Shown: positions 24,969 through 35,048, counted from the first letter of the stretch. The stretch is DNA of 64,000 bases from Arthrobacter oryzae (GCF_030718995.1 NZ_CP132204.1:3038001-3102000), one strand, 5' to 3'. Notes: generated by a model from the sequence alone, not told the origin. A program made the numbers and translations.

Positions 24969-27900
24969 ATGAGCCTCACCGGCCCGTCACTTACAGGCCT
25001 TCGCCGCGCGCTCGCCGGAGACACAACGTTTGCCCGCGTGCAGGCTGAAGCGTCCCGGAGTTTCGGAACCCGCAGCGAGGATTACCAGATCAGCGCGCCG
25101 GCGGGCCTGCGCGCGGCGCTGTTGGCGGAGATGTCGGACGGCCTCGCGGCCCTGCACGACGACGCCGGGACGCCCCTGGTGCTGGCCGTCACCGCCACCG
25201 GCCGTGAAGCAGAGGACCTCACCGCAGCCCTGCGCGCCTTCCTGCCCGCCGATTCGGTGGCTGAATTTCCCAGCTGGGAGACCCTTCCGCACGAGCGGCT
25301 GTCCCCGCGTTCGGACACGGTGGGACGACGACTGTCCGTACTGCGCCGCCTGGCGCACCCCGCCACGGCTGCGGGCGGACCACTCCGCGTTGTGGTGGCT
25401 CCCGTGCGCGCAGTGGTGCAGCCGATAGTGGCCGGGCTCGGCGAGCTCAAGCCCGTCACACTGAAGGTGGGACAGGAAGTGTCCTTCACCGACGTGGTGC
25501 GCAGCCTTTCCGACGCCGCCTACGCGCGGGTGGACATGGTGTCCCGCCGCGGCGAATTCGCGGTCCGCGGCGGCATGCTGGACGTCTTCCCGCCCACCGA
25601 GGACCATCCCATCCGCGTGGAGTTCTTCGGCGACGAGGTGGACCAGATGCGCTGGTTTGCCGTGGCTGACCAGCGGTCCCTCTCCTCGCCCGGCCTGCAC
25701 CACCCCACGGAACTGAACGCCCCGCCGTGCCGTGAAATCCTGATTACCCCGTCCGTGATGTCCCGGGCCGCAACACTCAAGGCACAGCTGCCCGCCGCTG
25801 CCGACATGCTCGAAAAGATCGCCGGCGGCATCGCGGTGGAGGGCATGGAATCCCTCGCTCCCGTGCTGGTGGATGCCATGGTGCCGTTCGTGGAGCAGCT
25901 GCCCGGCGGGTCCATCTCGGTGGTCATCGAACCCGAGAAGGTCCGCACGCGCGCCCACGACCTCGCCGCCACGAACGAGGAATTCCTGGAAGCGGCCTGG
26001 TCCACGGCGTCCGACGGGGGCACCGCGCCGCTCGATCTCAGCTCGGCGGCGTCGGCTGCCCTGCATTCGGCCAGCTTCCGCTCCCTGACGGAGACCCGCA
26101 CCTCGGCCCTTGGGCACGACGTCTCGTGGTGGTCCATCACCTCGCTGGCCACCGACGAAGAGCTGACCCCGGACATCAACGTGCTCAACCTGCACGCCCG
26201 GGAACCGCGCGGCTACCAGGGCGACGTGGCGGAGATGATGGAGTTCATCGGCTCGCACGTCCGGGACCAGTGGCGCATCGTGGTGGTCACGGAGGGCCCC
26301 GGCCCCGCCCAGCGCCTGGCTGAGCTGTTCCATGACGCCGACATCCCGTGCGCCCGGGTGGACTCGCTGGATGACGAGCCGCAGGCGGGCATCATCGAGG
26401 TGACCACCGCCGCCGTCGGACGCGGTTTTGTCCTGGACGGGCTGAAACTCGGCCTGCTGACGGAAGCGGACCTGCTGGGACGCACCTCCGCGGGGTCCAC
26501 GAAGGATATGCGCCGCATGCCGTCCAAGCGCCGGAACGCCGTGGACCCGCTGCAGCTGGTTGCAGGGGACTCCGTGGTGCATGAACAACACGGCATCGGA
26601 CGGTTCGTTGAACTGATCCAGCGCAAGGTGGCAGGCGGCGGGGACGGTGTCCGCGAATACCTCGTCCTGGAGTACGCACCGTCCAAGCGCGGCGCCCCGG
26701 GCGACAGGCTCTTTGTGCCTACCGACCAGCTGGACCAGGTGACCCGTTATGTCGGCGGGGACACCCCTGCCCTGAGTAAGATGGGCGGGGCGGACTGGGC
26801 CAGCACCAAGTCCAAGGCGCGCAAAGCGGTCAAGGAGATCGCCGGCGAACTCATCAGGCTGTACTCCGCCCGGATGGCCTCCAAGGGCTTTGCGTTCGGG
26901 CCGGACACGCCGTGGCAGCGCGAGCTCGAGGAAGCGTTCCCGTATGTGGAGACCCCTGACCAGCTGACCACCATCAACGAAGTCAAAGCGGACATGGAAC
27001 GGGAAATACCCATGGACCGGCTGGTGTCCGGCGACGTGGGCTACGGCAAGACCGAAATCGCCGTGCGGGCGGCCTTCAAGGCCGTCCAGGACGGCAAGCA
27101 GGTGGCAGTCCTGGTGCCCACCACGCTGCTGGCCCAGCAGCACTACGAAACCTTCACGGAACGCTTCTCCGGTTTCCCGCTGCGGGTGAAGCCGCTGTCC
27201 CGCTTCCAGGCCTCGAAGGAAGCCAAGGAAACCGCCGAAGGCGTGAAGAACGGATCCGTGGACGTGGTGATCGGCACGCACCGGCTCCTATCCAAGGACT
27301 TCGCGTTCAAGGACCTGGGCCTGGTGATCGTGGACGAGGAACAACGCTTCGGCGTCGAACACAAGGAAGCGCTCAAGAAGATGCGCACCAACGTCGACGT
27401 CCTGGCCATGAGCGCCACCCCGATTCCGCGCACCCTGGAGATGTCGCTGACCGGCATCCGTGAAACATCCACCCTTGCCACCCCGCCCGAAGAACGCCAT
27501 CCGGTGCTGACCTACGTGGGCCCGTACACGGAGAAGCAGACCTCCGCCGCCATCCGGCGCGAGCTCATGCGTGAGGGCCAGGTGTTCTTCGTCCACAACC
27601 GCGTGTCCACCATCGAGCGCACGGCCGCCAAGATCCGCGAGCTGGTCCCGGAAGCCCGGGTGGAAGTGGCCCACGGCCAGATGTCCGAAAGCCGGCTCGA
27701 GCAGATCATCGTGGACTTCTGGGAGAAGCGCTTCGACGTGCTGGTGTGCACCACCATCATCGAAACCGGCCTGGACATCTCCAACGCCAACACGCTGATC
27801 GTGGACGGGGCCGACAAATACGGGCTCTCCCAGCTCCACCAGCTGCGCGGACGCGTGGGCCGCGGCCGCGAACGCGCCTACGCGTACTTCCTGTACCCCT

Positions 27901-28616
27901 CCGAGAAACCGCTGGGCGAAGTGGCGCTGGAACGGCTCAAGGCCGTGGCCACGCACAACGAACTCGGCGCCGGCATGCAGCTGGCCATGAAGGACCTCGA
28001 AATCCGCGGCGCCGGCAACCTCCTGGGCGGCGAACAGTCCGGCCACATCCAGGGCGTGGGCTTCGACCTCTACATCCGCCTGGTGGGCGAGGCCGTTGCG
28101 GACTTCCGCGGTGAGGCCGAAGAGAAGGCCGCCGAAATGAAAATCGAGCTGCCCGTCAACGCCCACCTGCCGCACGATTACGTGCCAGGGGAACGGCTGC
28201 GCCTCGAGGCCTACCGCAAACTGGCGTCCGCGCTCACGAACGAAGCCATCGACGAGGTCCTGGCCGAACTTGTGGACCGTTACGGCGAGCCGCCGCTGCC
28301 TGCGCAGAACCTGATCGCCGTCGCCCGCTTCCGGGTGGGAGCCCGCGAAGCCGGGCTGTCCGACGTCGCCCTGCAGGGAAACTTCATCAAGTTCTCGCCG
28401 GCCCAGCTGCCCGAATCAAAGACCATGCGGCTCAACCGCATGTACCCCGGCTCACAGTCGAAGCCCGCCCTGGACGCAGTGCTCATCCCGAAGCCCAAGA
28501 CCGCCCGGATCGGCGGCCGCGACCTGCAGGATGCCGAAATCCTGGAGTGGGCCAACGGCGTCATCCGCAACATCTTCTCCGACGCGGACGCTCCGCTCGA
28601 AAAAACAAGGGGCTAG
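24969..28616 (+). CDS. mfd: Transcription-repair coupling factor Mfd
   Basis: 1215 residues from the ATG at 24969 with CAGGAG 8 nt upstream. It displaces RNA polymerase stalled at lesions and recruits UvrA. Order: UvrB-like N-terminal region, RNA-polymerase-interacting CarD-like domain (about 525-620; VVHEQHGIGRFVEL), then superfamily 2 helicase/translocase motifs with Walker A GDVGYGKT, DEEQ (IVDEEQRFGV), SATPIPRT, and the motif V/VI region TTIIETGLDISNANT / QLRGRVGRGRERAYA. The TRCF C-terminal domain follows. Length is normal for the family. Confidence 0.97.
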   Translation: MSLTGPSLTGLRRALAGDTTFARVQAEASRSFGTRSEDYQISAPAGLRAALLAEMSDGLAALHDDAGTPLVLAVTATGREAEDLTAALRAFLPADSVAEFPSWETLPHERLSPRSDTVGRRLSVLRRLAHPATAAGGPLRVVVAPVRAVVQPIVAGLGELKPVTLKVGQEVSFTDVVRSLSDAAYARVDMVSRRGEFAVRGGMLDVFPPTEDHPIRVEFFGDEVDQMRWFAVADQRSLSSPGLHHPTELNAPPCREILITPSVMSRAATLKAQLPAAADMLEKIAGGIAVEGMESLAPVLVDAMVPFVEQLPGGSISVVIEPEKVRTRAHDLAATNEEFLEAAWSTASDGGTAPLDLSSAASAALHSASFRSLTETRTSALGHDVSWWSITSLATDEELTPDINVLNLHAREPRGYQGDVAEMMEFIGSHVRDQWRIVVVTEGPGPAQRLAELFHDADIPCARVDSLDDEPQAGIIEVTTAAVGRGFVLDGLKLGLLTEADLLGRTSAGSTKDMRRMPSKRRNAVDPLQLVAGDSVVHEQHGIGRFVELIQRKVAGGGDGVREYLVLEYAPSKRGAPGDRLFVPTDQLDQVTRYVGGDTPALSKMGGADWASTKSKARKAVKEIAGELIRLYSARMASKGFAFGPDTPWQRELEEAFPYVETPDQLTTINEVKADMEREIPMDRLVSGDVGYGKTEIAVRAAFKAVQDGKQVAVLVPTTLLAQQHYETFTERFSGFPLRVKPLSRFQASKEAKETAEGVKNGSVDVVIGTHRLLSKDFAFKDLGLVIVDEEQRFGVEHKEALKKMRTNVDVLAMSATPIPRTLEMSLTGIRETSTLATPPEERHPVLTYVGPYTEKQTSAAIRRELMREGQVFFVHNRVSTIERTAAKIRELVPEARVEVAHGQMSESRLEQIIVDFWEKRFDVLVCTTIIETGLDISNANTLIVDGADKYGLSQLHQLRGRVGRGRERAYAYFLYPSEKPLGEVALERLKAVATHNELGAGMQLAMKDLEIRGAGNLLGGEQSGHIQGVGFDLYIRLVGEAVADFRGEAEEKAAEMKIELPVNAHLPHDYVPGERLRLEAYRKLASALTNEAIDEVLAELVDRYGEPPLPAQNLIAVARFRVGAREAGLSDVALQGNFIKFSPAQLPESKTMRLNRMYPGSQSKPALDAVLIPKPKTARIGGRDLQDAEILEWANGVIRNIFSDADAPLEKTRG

Positions 28617-28622
28617 CCCTTG

Positions 28623-29456
28623 ATGGGAGGACACCACGCCGCGTCGGGAGCCGCGGCGTGGGTAGCCATTGCCTCAACGGGGCCGTACACGCTGGGCTGG
28701 TACCCGCTGGACGCCACCGGAATCCTGATCGGCGGAATGGCGACGGCGGGCACCGCGCTGGTGTGCGACTGGGACCACCGCCACAGCACCGTTGCCAACT
28801 CACTGCCGCCGCTGTCCAACGTCATTGCCGTCGGGATCGAAAATGCCAGCGGCGGGCACCGGCGGGGCACTCACTCGGTGTTGGGGGCGGCCTTCTTCGT
28901 GCTGCTGGCCACCCTTGCCGGGCAGATTCAGCTGGAGACGCAATGGGGTCTGCTGTCTGTGGGGGCAGGCCTGCTGTGCATGTTCATGATCAACATCGCC
29001 GCCAAGGCGCTCAAACTGTTCCCGAAGGCCGGATTCATCAGCAACTGGCTCTTCGCGCTGACCATGGCGGGCGTGGTGACCTGGTTCGCGCCGGACCAGT
29101 GGACGTGGCTGCCCGTTTCAATGCTGACCGGCGTGGTGGTGCATATTGTGGGAGACATGATCACCACCGGGGGAGTGCCGCTGCTGTGGCCGATCGTGAT
29201 CAAGCCGCCCCGGTTCCTGCGGAAACTGCCGGTGCTCAACGACATCTGGAGGGCAAACGGGGCGTTTTCCCTGCCGTTGCTGGGGCGGGCCGGCTCCAAG
29301 CGGGAGTGGCTCGTGCTGATCCCCGTGAGCGCCTATGCCATGGTGGGGATGTGCGTGGCCGGCTGGGGGCTGGCCAAAGCGCATTTCCCGGCCGCCCTCG
29401 CGCTCGGAAGCACCCTGGTCAACAGCCTGTTCGGCCGGCTGTTCGGCAACGCCTAG
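28623..29456 (+). CDS. Membrane-bound metal-dependent hydrolase (YdjM/DUF457 family)
   Basis: 277 residues from the ATG at 28623 (a TTG three bases earlier is less likely), 6 nt after mfd, so likely co-transcribed. The family features are GGHHAASG near the N-terminus, CDWDHRHS, and THSVLGA, where His and Asp may bind metal. About six hydrophobic segments follow. The E. coli relative YdjM is LexA-regulated, and being next to mfd fits a DNA-damage context, but the substrate is unknown. Confidence 0.85.
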   Translation: MGGHHAASGAAAWVAIASTGPYTLGWYPLDATGILIGGMATAGTALVCDWDHRHSTVANSLPPLSNVIAVGIENASGGHRRGTHSVLGAAFFVLLATLAGQIQLETQWGLLSVGAGLLCMFMINIAAKALKLFPKAGFISNWLFALTMAGVVTWFAPDQWTWLPVSMLTGVVVHIVGDMITTGGVPLLWPIVIKPPRFLRKLPVLNDIWRANGAFSLPLLGRAGSKREWLVLIPVSAYAMVGMCVAGWGLAKAHFPAALALGSTLVNSLFGRLFGNA

Positions 29457-29477
29457 CTGATCGGCGCTCAGCCGCTT

Positions 29478-29521
29478 AAACAGCTGAAGCCCCCGGAAGA
29501 TCCGGGGGGCTTCAGCTGTTT
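29478..29521. terminator. Bidirectional intrinsic terminator
   Basis: AAACAGCTGAAGCCCCC and its complement GGGGGCTTCAGCTGTTT form a stem of about 17 bp around a short loop (GGAAGATCC can pair further). It lies between the convergent DUF457 gene and the small membrane protein gene. Confidence 0.88.
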
Positions 29522-29532
29522 GGCTTGGAGGC

Positions 29533-29763
29533 TTAGTGCTCGCCGGCCGAGTCCGAACGGCCCAGGAGCGTCTGCGGGATCCAGAACGCAGCAGCGAAGA
29601 GGCCCAGGCATACGGCCATCGGCCAGGGGTTGCCCAGCGTGAGGAAGGACAGGGAGTAGATGGAGCCGAGGAACAGGACCATCATGACTGCAAAAATAGC
29701 GATGCTGCCTGCAAGGCTGTTCTCGTTCTGAGGGGTCTTGGGGCTATCAACGGTCTTGGACAT
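29533..29763 (-). CDS. Small two-helix membrane protein
   Basis: 76 residues. A polar N-terminus (SKTVDSPKTPQNEN) precedes two hydrophobic segments, about 18-40 and 46-66 (IAIFAVMMVLFLGSIYSL; PMAVCLGLFAAAFWIPQ). It starts 72 nt after deoC with AGGAGG-like sequence just upstream, so it may be co-transcribed. Family not recognised; actinobacteria have many such small proteins beside housekeeping genes. Confidence 0.75.
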   Translation of the reverse strand: MSKTVDSPKTPQNENSLAGSIAIFAVMMVLFLGSIYSLSFLTLGNPWPMAVCLGLFAAAFWIPQTLLGRSDSAGEH

Positions 29764-29835
29764 TCATTCCTCCTCGGCCCCGCAGGGCTCAAAACGCCCC
29801 GAAGGGCTGAAAAACTGTGGCGCTTCCGAAACAGG

Positions 29836-30570
29836 TCAGTACGCGGACGAACCCTGTTCGCCCTTGACGATCGCAATACCGGAGCTGGCGCCAATACGTG
29901 TTGCACCTGCAGCAATCATAGCCTGCGCGTCGGCCAGCGAACGCACGCCGCCGGATGCCTTGACACCGACCTTCGGGCCTACTGTGCGGCGCATCAGCGC
30001 TACGTCGTCAACGGTGGCGCCGCCCCCGTTGAAGCCGGTGGACGTCTTGACGAAGTCCGCTCCGGCTTCCACGGCGGCCTCGCAGGCCAGGACTTTCTGT
30101 GAATCACTGAGCAGCGCAGTCTCGATGATCACTTTCAAGATGGCGTCGCCGGCGTGCACGGCGTCGGCCACGGCCCGGATGTCATCAACCAGCGCACCCA
30201 TGTCATCGGCACGTGCGGCCGCAATGTTGATGACCATGTCCACCTCGTCGGCGCCGTCCAGCACGGCACCGCGCGCTTCAAAGGCCTTGACGTCGGTGGG
30301 GGCGGCACCCAGCGGGAAGCCGACCACCGAGCAGGTCAGGACGCCTGAACCCTTCAGGGCGGTGGTCACGGTCTTGACCCACACCGGGTTCACGCAGACG
30401 GACTTGAAATGGTACTCGGCGGCCTCGGAACAGACCTTGAGGATCTCCGCTTCGCTGGCTTCCGGCTTCAGCAGCGTGTGGTCGATGAAGGAAGCTATGT
30501 CTGCGGGTGCGGTGGCCCCGGGTGCTGTGGCCGCGGCGGCGTCAGGCATGCCGGTGGCTTCGTTGCTCAT
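29836..30570 (-). CDS. deoC: Deoxyribose-phosphate aldolase DeoC
   Basis: 244 residues. Cleaves 2-deoxyribose-5-phosphate to glyceraldehyde-3-phosphate and acetaldehyde in nucleoside catabolism. The Schiff-base Lys is in FVKTSTGF and the second active-site Lys in GVKASGGVR; the IDHTLLKPE start motif is present. An Ala/Thr-rich N-terminal extension of about 20 residues precedes the barrel. AAGGA lies upstream of the ATG. The purine nucleoside phosphorylase of the same pathway is in the window at 48900 but not linked. Confidence 0.96.
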   Translation of the reverse strand: MSNEATGMPDAAAATAPGATAPADIASFIDHTLLKPEASEAEILKVCSEAAEYHFKSVCVNPVWVKTVTTALKGSGVLTCSVVGFPLGAAPTDVKAFEARGAVLDGADEVDMVINIAAARADDMGALVDDIRAVADAVHAGDAILKVIIETALLSDSQKVLACEAAVEAGADFVKTSTGFNGGGATVDDVALMRRTVGPKVGVKASGGVRSLADAQAMIAAGATRIGASSGIAIVKGEQGSSAY

Positions 30571-30662
30571 GGTGGTCCTTCCTGGTGGCCCTGCCGGGCC
30601 TCGTGGGCAGCAGGCGCCGTGTTCTACGTGGCTTCTCAGGTGACCATCTTGCCATAACGACG

Positions 30663-31541
30663 CTAGGCTGCAGCCGGGACAGCTTCCTGCAGCGTTGCCT
30701 GCATTAGCCGGGCTGCGCAGGCCCCCGCCGCGGAGCCTGATGCCACCAGCAGGCCCAGGCGGACGCCGTCGAACGAGGCGGCGTCGCCGATGGCCCAGAT
30801 CCCCGGGACGGACGTCCGGAAATCCTGTCCGATGACGATTCCGCCGTTTGCCGCCGTCTCAAGGCCCGCGCTGGCAGCCAGGCCGTCCCGGGCTACCCGC
30901 TCCTCGGCGATGACCACCAGGTCGCCGTTCATGCTGCTGCCGTCGTCAAAGACAATCCCGGCCGCGGGGAGCACCGAACCGGGCAGCGTCGGGACCACGG
31001 CGGCAGGCCGGAGCGTGGTGCGGATGGGCCGCACACCGCGGGCCCGCAGTACGGCTTCTGCCTGGCCCGCTTCGGGCCCGGTCCCCACGAGGATTCCCAA
31101 CGGCCGCCGGCCCAGGACGCGGGTCACTTCCTTGACGGCGTCACCGATCCGGGCGGCATCGTCGATGGTGGCGTAGCTCAGGCAGCGGCCCGCACCGTCC
31201 ACAGGCGCCAGTGCCGGCGCGGAACCGGTGGCAATCACGAGTTGGTCGTAGCTGAATTCCATGCCGTCCGCGGTGGTCACCATGCGGTTGGCGGCATCGA
31301 TGAAGCTGGCGGGCTGGCCGAAGCGGATCGAAACCTGGGGGAGCGCCGCCAGTTCCAGGAGCTCGGAAGGGGCGTCGTCGCGGTTGCTCAGCACGGTGAT
31401 GCTGCCGGCGAAGCGGGACCGGTCCAGCTGGCCCACCAGGGCACGGGCAGCCGGTCCGGCGCCGGCGATGACCACGCGCGCCAGCGTGGACGACGCCCGG
31501 AACGTGGTGGAGGAGGAGATGGACGCTGCCGGAGCGGACAT
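30663..31541 (-). CDS. Short FAD/NAD(P)-binding pyridine-nucleotide oxidoreductase
   Basis: 292 residues from the ATG at 31541 (AAAGGG upstream); a longer open frame to 31724 has no good start. The FAD-binding motif is [13 protein letters not shown], with a weak central NAD-like segment ([14 protein letters not shown]) and a FAD-closing [14 protein letters not shown]. The layout resembles the reductase half of NirB and related enzymes. It lacks the C-terminal dimerisation domain and, at 292 residues, is about 100 shorter than usual. Its partner and substrate are unknown. It lies downstream of the patatin gene with a 183-nt gap. Confidence 0.78.
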   Translation of the reverse strand: MSAPAASISSSTTFRASSTLARVVIAGAGPAARALVGQLDRSRFAGSITVLSNRDDAPSELLELAALPQVSIRFGQPASFIDAANRMVTTADGMEFSYDQLVIATGSAPALAPVDGAGRCLSYATIDDAARIGDAVKEVTRVLGRRPLGILVGTGPEAGQAEAVLRARGVRPIRTTLRPAAVVPTLPGSVLPAAGIVFDDGSSMNGDLVVIAEERVARDGLAASAGLETAANGGIVIGQDFRTSVPGIWAIGDAASFDGVRLGLLVASGSAAGACAARLMQATLQEAVPAAA

Positions 31542-31724
31542 GTGAAGGCCCTTTCGCTGGTGAGGCCCGTGTGAGGCCCGGGGTTGCTGTTGGAAACCAG
31601 CGTAGGCGGAGGGTTTTTCGAGGGTGTTTCCCGGTTGTTGCCGGAATGTCCCTGCCCGTTCGCGGATGTTTACCAACTGGCAACAAACGTGTTCCGTTGA
31701 TGTGTTCTGCCTCACAAGTACCAC

Positions 31725-33095
31725 TCAGCCGTACCGGCGAAACGCCTCCCTCAAGCCCTCTGCCACTACTTGCGCGACGACGCCTGCTCTGCCGCCGGGG
31801 CCGTGGACGCCCGCCGGCTCCACCGAGGCGATCAGGGCCGCCGCGTCCGCCAGCCCCATGGTGACCGGAACATCCAGCAGCGAACCGACTGAGAGGCGGG
31901 CCCGCCGGGTATCGTCCCAGGCGTCCGGCCCGGGGTCGTCGCGGAAGATCCGTGCCAGGGACAAGCGATGCCAGGCCCCGCCTGCATGGACGGACGCCCG
32001 GTAGGTCACCGCGTCGCCCCGGACGTCAACCCGTCCGCCGGCCAGGAAAACCCTCGGGCCGAAGGGCGCGAAGTCCAGGAAACCGGTGAGCCGCGCGGGC
32101 GCGCCCGAACCGTCGAGCGGGAGGTGCACCGTGACGGTGAGACGGACGTCCGAACCGCCGCCCGCATCCCCGCCGCTTCCCTGGCCGGCAAACCGCTCAG
32201 TGAAGCGGATCCCGGCGGGCGGTTCAACCATCGCCGTGCAGGAAGCGTCCTTGGGCAGGCCTTCGGCGGTCATGTCCTTGAGGTAGCGGCGGGCGTCCCG
32301 GTATCCCATGCCGATCAGGGTGTCCGCGTCGATGCGGTTCAGGTAGAACTCCGGATCCAGCGGCAGGGGATTTTCCGGCCTGACAACGTGGAGGATGAAA
32401 TCCCTGCCGGCCGCCTTCGCGGCCTCGAAGTCGGCCAGGAGGGCACCCATGGCGCTCATCTCGATCATATGGACGTACTGTTCCAGCGGGCCGTCGCCCC
32501 AGTAGCCGGTGTTGCCGATGCACCAGACCAGCCACACCTCGTCCGCCCCGCGACGGAGGGCTTCGGCCACGTTGGCGTCCCGGACCCAGACCGCGTCGGT
32601 CCAGATCTTCCCGTCACGCCGCAGCGGGGTGAGGAAGATGGGCAGCGACATTCCCGCCGCCATCAGTCCGGCATCCACGTCACGGGCATCGATGGCGTGG
32701 CAGAGCTTCCCGGTGAACTCCACCACGTTGAAGGTGCCTTCGATGGCGCCCGGCAGGGCGGCACGGCGCCGGATCTCGCCGTCGTCGATCCCGAGGGCAG
32801 GAAAGACCTTGCCGAGCAGGCCATCGGCGTCCCCGAGGGCGGGTAGTGACCACGGTCCCCTTACATAGTCTCCCGGCGGCAGCGCCGAGCCGAAGTCCTT
32901 GACGCTGACGCCGGACCAGTTCCGGCACATGTCCTCGGGCGATACCCCTGACAGCAGCATTCCCGCGGTCAGGATGCCGCCGGACGTTCCGTCGACGTGG
33001 TCGAAGTGCAGCCCCTCTTCCACCAGTGCGCGCACCACGCCTGCCTGCCATGCCACCCGCATGCCGCCGCCGGCCAGGACCAGCGAGCGCTTCAC
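31725..33095 (-). CDS. Patatin-like phospholipase family protein
   Basis: 456 residues. The patatin domain has the oxyanion-hole motif GGGMR (residues 9-13) and nucleophile motif GTSGG with Ser38. The catalytic Asp is probably in WTDAVWVRD; the usual DGG/DGA is altered to DA. The C-terminal 170 residues form a beta-rich extension with a repeated 'FAPFGPRVFLAGG' character not seen in minimal patatins. Start overlaps the preceding gene's stop by 4 nt. Last gene of the seven-gene operon. Likely a lipid acyl hydrolase, probably cytoplasmic since no signal is seen. Confidence 0.85.
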   Translation of the reverse strand: MKRSLVLAGGGMRVAWQAGVVRALVEEGLHFDHVDGTSGGILTAGMLLSGVSPEDMCRNWSGVSVKDFGSALPPGDYVRGPWSLPALGDADGLLGKVFPALGIDDGEIRRRAALPGAIEGTFNVVEFTGKLCHAIDARDVDAGLMAAGMSLPIFLTPLRRDGKIWTDAVWVRDANVAEALRRGADEVWLVWCIGNTGYWGDGPLEQYVHMIEMSAMGALLADFEAAKAAGRDFILHVVRPENPLPLDPEFYLNRIDADTLIGMGYRDARRYLKDMTAEGLPKDASCTAMVEPPAGIRFTERFAGQGSGGDAGGGSDVRLTVTVHLPLDGSGAPARLTGFLDFAPFGPRVFLAGGRVDVRGDAVTYRASVHAGGAWHRLSLARIFRDDPGPDAWDDTRRARLSVGSLLDVPVTMGLADAAALIASVEPAGVHGPGGRAGVVAQVVAEGLREAFRRYG

Positions 33096-33580
33096 TGCGG
33101 TCTCCCCGGTCCGGTCACCCCGCCGGCGTTCCCGGGGGTCTCCTGGCGCGTATAGAGCTGGCGGCGCAGATAGATGAGGCAGAGTGCCGCCGTCGCCAGG
33201 TCAAACGCGGCCACTGCGAGCGCCACGGGCGCGAAGACCCCGTTGAGGACCCCGACCGCGACGGCGGCGCAGGCTCCCGCTTTCTGCACGCCGGACCACA
33301 ACAGCACTTCCGCCGCCGGCTGCGGGCGCAGCAGCGTGTGGAGCAGGAGTCCGCCCACCACCACCATGAACATTCCCACAGTGGCGAACAGCTGGCGCGC
33401 CGCCGTCGTCGGGTCCGCCCCCAGCAGCTCAAGGACGGCGCCTCCGAACGGTATCTGCACCGCACCGGAAAAAACAGTGACGACGGCGATGGCGGCCAGG
33501 ACGGCGCGCAGCGGATCGGCCGCGATCCAGGCGCTGACGCCGGGAACAGCCGCACCGGACGGGCGGACCGCCCCGCTCAT
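33092..33580 (-). CDS. Four-helix membrane protein of the GMC operon
   Basis: 162 residues from the ATG at 33580, overlapping the previous stop by 4 nt; the 3' end overlaps the patatin start by 4 nt. About four hydrophobic segments (near 25-45, 58-80, 90-115, 118-135) and a polar C-terminal tail. Family not recognised. Its place inside an unbroken chain of overlapping genes means it is probably made in step with the lipase and may anchor it or transport its substrate. Confidence 0.78.
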   Translation of the reverse strand: MSGAVRPSGAAVPGVSAWIAADPLRAVLAAIAVVTVFSGAVQIPFGGAVLELLGADPTTAARQLFATVGMFMVVVGGLLLHTLLRPQPAAEVLLWSGVQKAGACAAVAVGVLNGVFAPVALAVAAFDLATAALCLIYLRRQLYTRQETPGNAGGVTGPGRPQ

Positions 33581-34059
33581 GCCCACGCCTCCCACAGCCG
33601 TCCCCGGTCCACCAGCAGCCAGACAATGGCCAGCCAGGTGAGCGTGGAGACGTAGAAGCGGATGTCGTTGAGCAGCATCCACCGCCGCAGCAGGGACCGC
33701 AGTTCGGCGTCGTCGGCGAAGTCGCCGCCCCGGATCCGGACGTTGACCGGGATGATCATGGCCTGGCCCACCACGGTCAGGACGATGATTCCGAGGAGGC
33801 AAAGCACCGCGGGAAGGAGCCGGAAGGTGCCCCATTCAGTCCACACCAGGACGATGCCGGAGATGAACATGGGTGGCACCACCACGGTAAAGAACTTGGT
33901 GGCCTGGCGGGTGGGGATGCCGAAATGCATGTCCACGTTGCCGCGGTCCAGGGACTCCCAGGTGGGGTAGAGAAAGAACTTCAGGACCCACATGGTGCCC
34001 ACGTACATCGTGGCGCCGAACAGGAAATACAGCGCGTTCAGCAGCAGGAGCCAGTTCAC
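33577..34059 (-). CDS. DUF1772-like (anthrone-oxygenase-type) membrane protein
   Basis: 160 residues from the GTG at 34059, whose GTGA overlaps the stop of the ADC-like gene. Four hydrophobic segments and a central IPVNVRIRGGDF...RRWMLLNDIRFY resemble the conserved Asn/Arg/Trp/Arg pattern of DUF1772 proteins, a family that includes anthrone oxygenases. If so, it may oxidise a hydrophobic substrate at the membrane without a classical cofactor. Assignment is by pattern only and moderate. Neighbours on both sides overlap by 4 nt. Confidence 0.7.
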   Translation of the reverse strand: MNWLLLLNALYFLFGATMYVGTMWVLKFFLYPTWESLDRGNVDMHFGIPTRQATKFFTVVVPPMFISGIVLVWTEWGTFRLLPAVLCLLGIIVLTVVGQAMIIPVNVRIRGGDFADDAELRSLLRRWMLLNDIRFYVSTLTWLAIVWLLVDRGRLWEAWA

Positions 34060-35048
34060 GGCGTGTCCCCGGTGCCGGTGCCCCCGGTGACTCCTGTGCC
34101 GGTGCCTGTGCCGGCTCGAGCCGTGGTGCTGCGGTCCGGCGCCGGCAGCCATTCCTGGCCCTGGCCCAGCCCCACCACTGATTCGAGCGGGTCGCCGCCG
34201 GGGATCCGCGCGGCCTCCTCGGCGGTCGGGGCTGTCAGGAACCAGGCCTCGTAGTGGTCGTCCAGCACGCCGTGGGCTTCGGGCAGGTAGGCAGTGAACA
34301 CCGGTTTGTCCGCCGGCTGGAGGGTTTTGAGGGCGGCTACCCCGGGTGCGTCGCCCAGGACCAGCCGGGCCTTGGCGTCGCCTCCCAGGGCAATGTCCCC
34401 GGTGGCCTCGAAGTAGATGTCGGACTTCCACAGCATCCCGCGGAAGGCGCAGTAGTTGGAGGCGGCCAGCTTGAGCGGGATCCCCATCGGCCCGGGCCGC
34501 TCAATCTCGATGAAGCAGCCCAGCCTGCCCCCGTCGTCGTACTGCGCGGAGACGGTGGACCCGGTGACCACGAAGTCCAGGCTGGCCTGGTGCTTGGGCA
34601 TGCCCCAGATGCCTTTGCCGCCCTTGACCGAGACCTCAGTGCTCACGGGCAGGTCCACGACGTACTGCCCCAGCCCGAACGTTTTCTGGAAGATCAGCGG
34701 CAGGAGCGGCGGCGCGGGCCGGGAGCCGTGCGTGACGGCGATCGCCAGCGAGTATTCAATGTATTTGCCGATATCCGTCGACTTGTAGTTCACCACCGTG
34801 ACCACCAGCAGCCCCTTGCCGCCAAGGCTGAAGGGCCGGAGTTCCGTGCCGGGCAGGATCGCGGCCGCCGCCCGCTTGTTGATGGGGAAGGCCGCCATCA
34901 GCACGGGCGAATCGTCGGAGTTGACGGGCATGGAGTATTTGATGCCGTCCACCGTGGCATGGTGTCCACGCAGGCGCTCCTGGCGGTGCGGCACGGGCGA
35001 GGGCACCAGCCGCAGCAGGGACGCGGCCAGCCCGATGAGTTTGTTCAT
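34056..35048 (-). CDS. Acetoacetate-decarboxylase-like (ADC superfamily) protein
   Basis: 330 residues. The ADC-like beta-cone domain spans about residues 35-270; STEVSVKGGKGIWGMPKH carries the Glu and Lys expected near the ADC active site, but true decarboxylase activity is not assured in this superfamily. The C-terminus is a low-complexity Gly/Thr tail (about 20 residues, coded by CCGGTG-like repeats on the opposite strand) that runs into the GTG start of the next gene. Overlaps both neighbours by 4 nt. May act on a beta-keto acid or bind a ring compound made by the GMC oxidase. Confidence 0.82.
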   Translation of the reverse strand: MNKLIGLAASLLRLVPSPVPHRQERLRGHHATVDGIKYSMPVNSDDSPVLMAAFPINKRAAAAILPGTELRPFSLGGKGLLVVTVVNYKSTDIGKYIEYSLAIAVTHGSRPAPPLLPLIFQKTFGLGQYVVDLPVSTEVSVKGGKGIWGMPKHQASLDFVVTGSTVSAQYDDGGRLGCFIEIERPGPMGIPLKLAASNYCAFRGMLWKSDIYFEATGDIALGGDAKARLVLGDAPGVAALKTLQPADKPVFTAYLPEAHGVLDDHYEAWFLTAPTAEEAARIPGGDPLESVVGLGQGQEWLPAPDRSTTARAGTGTGTGVTGGTGTGDTP

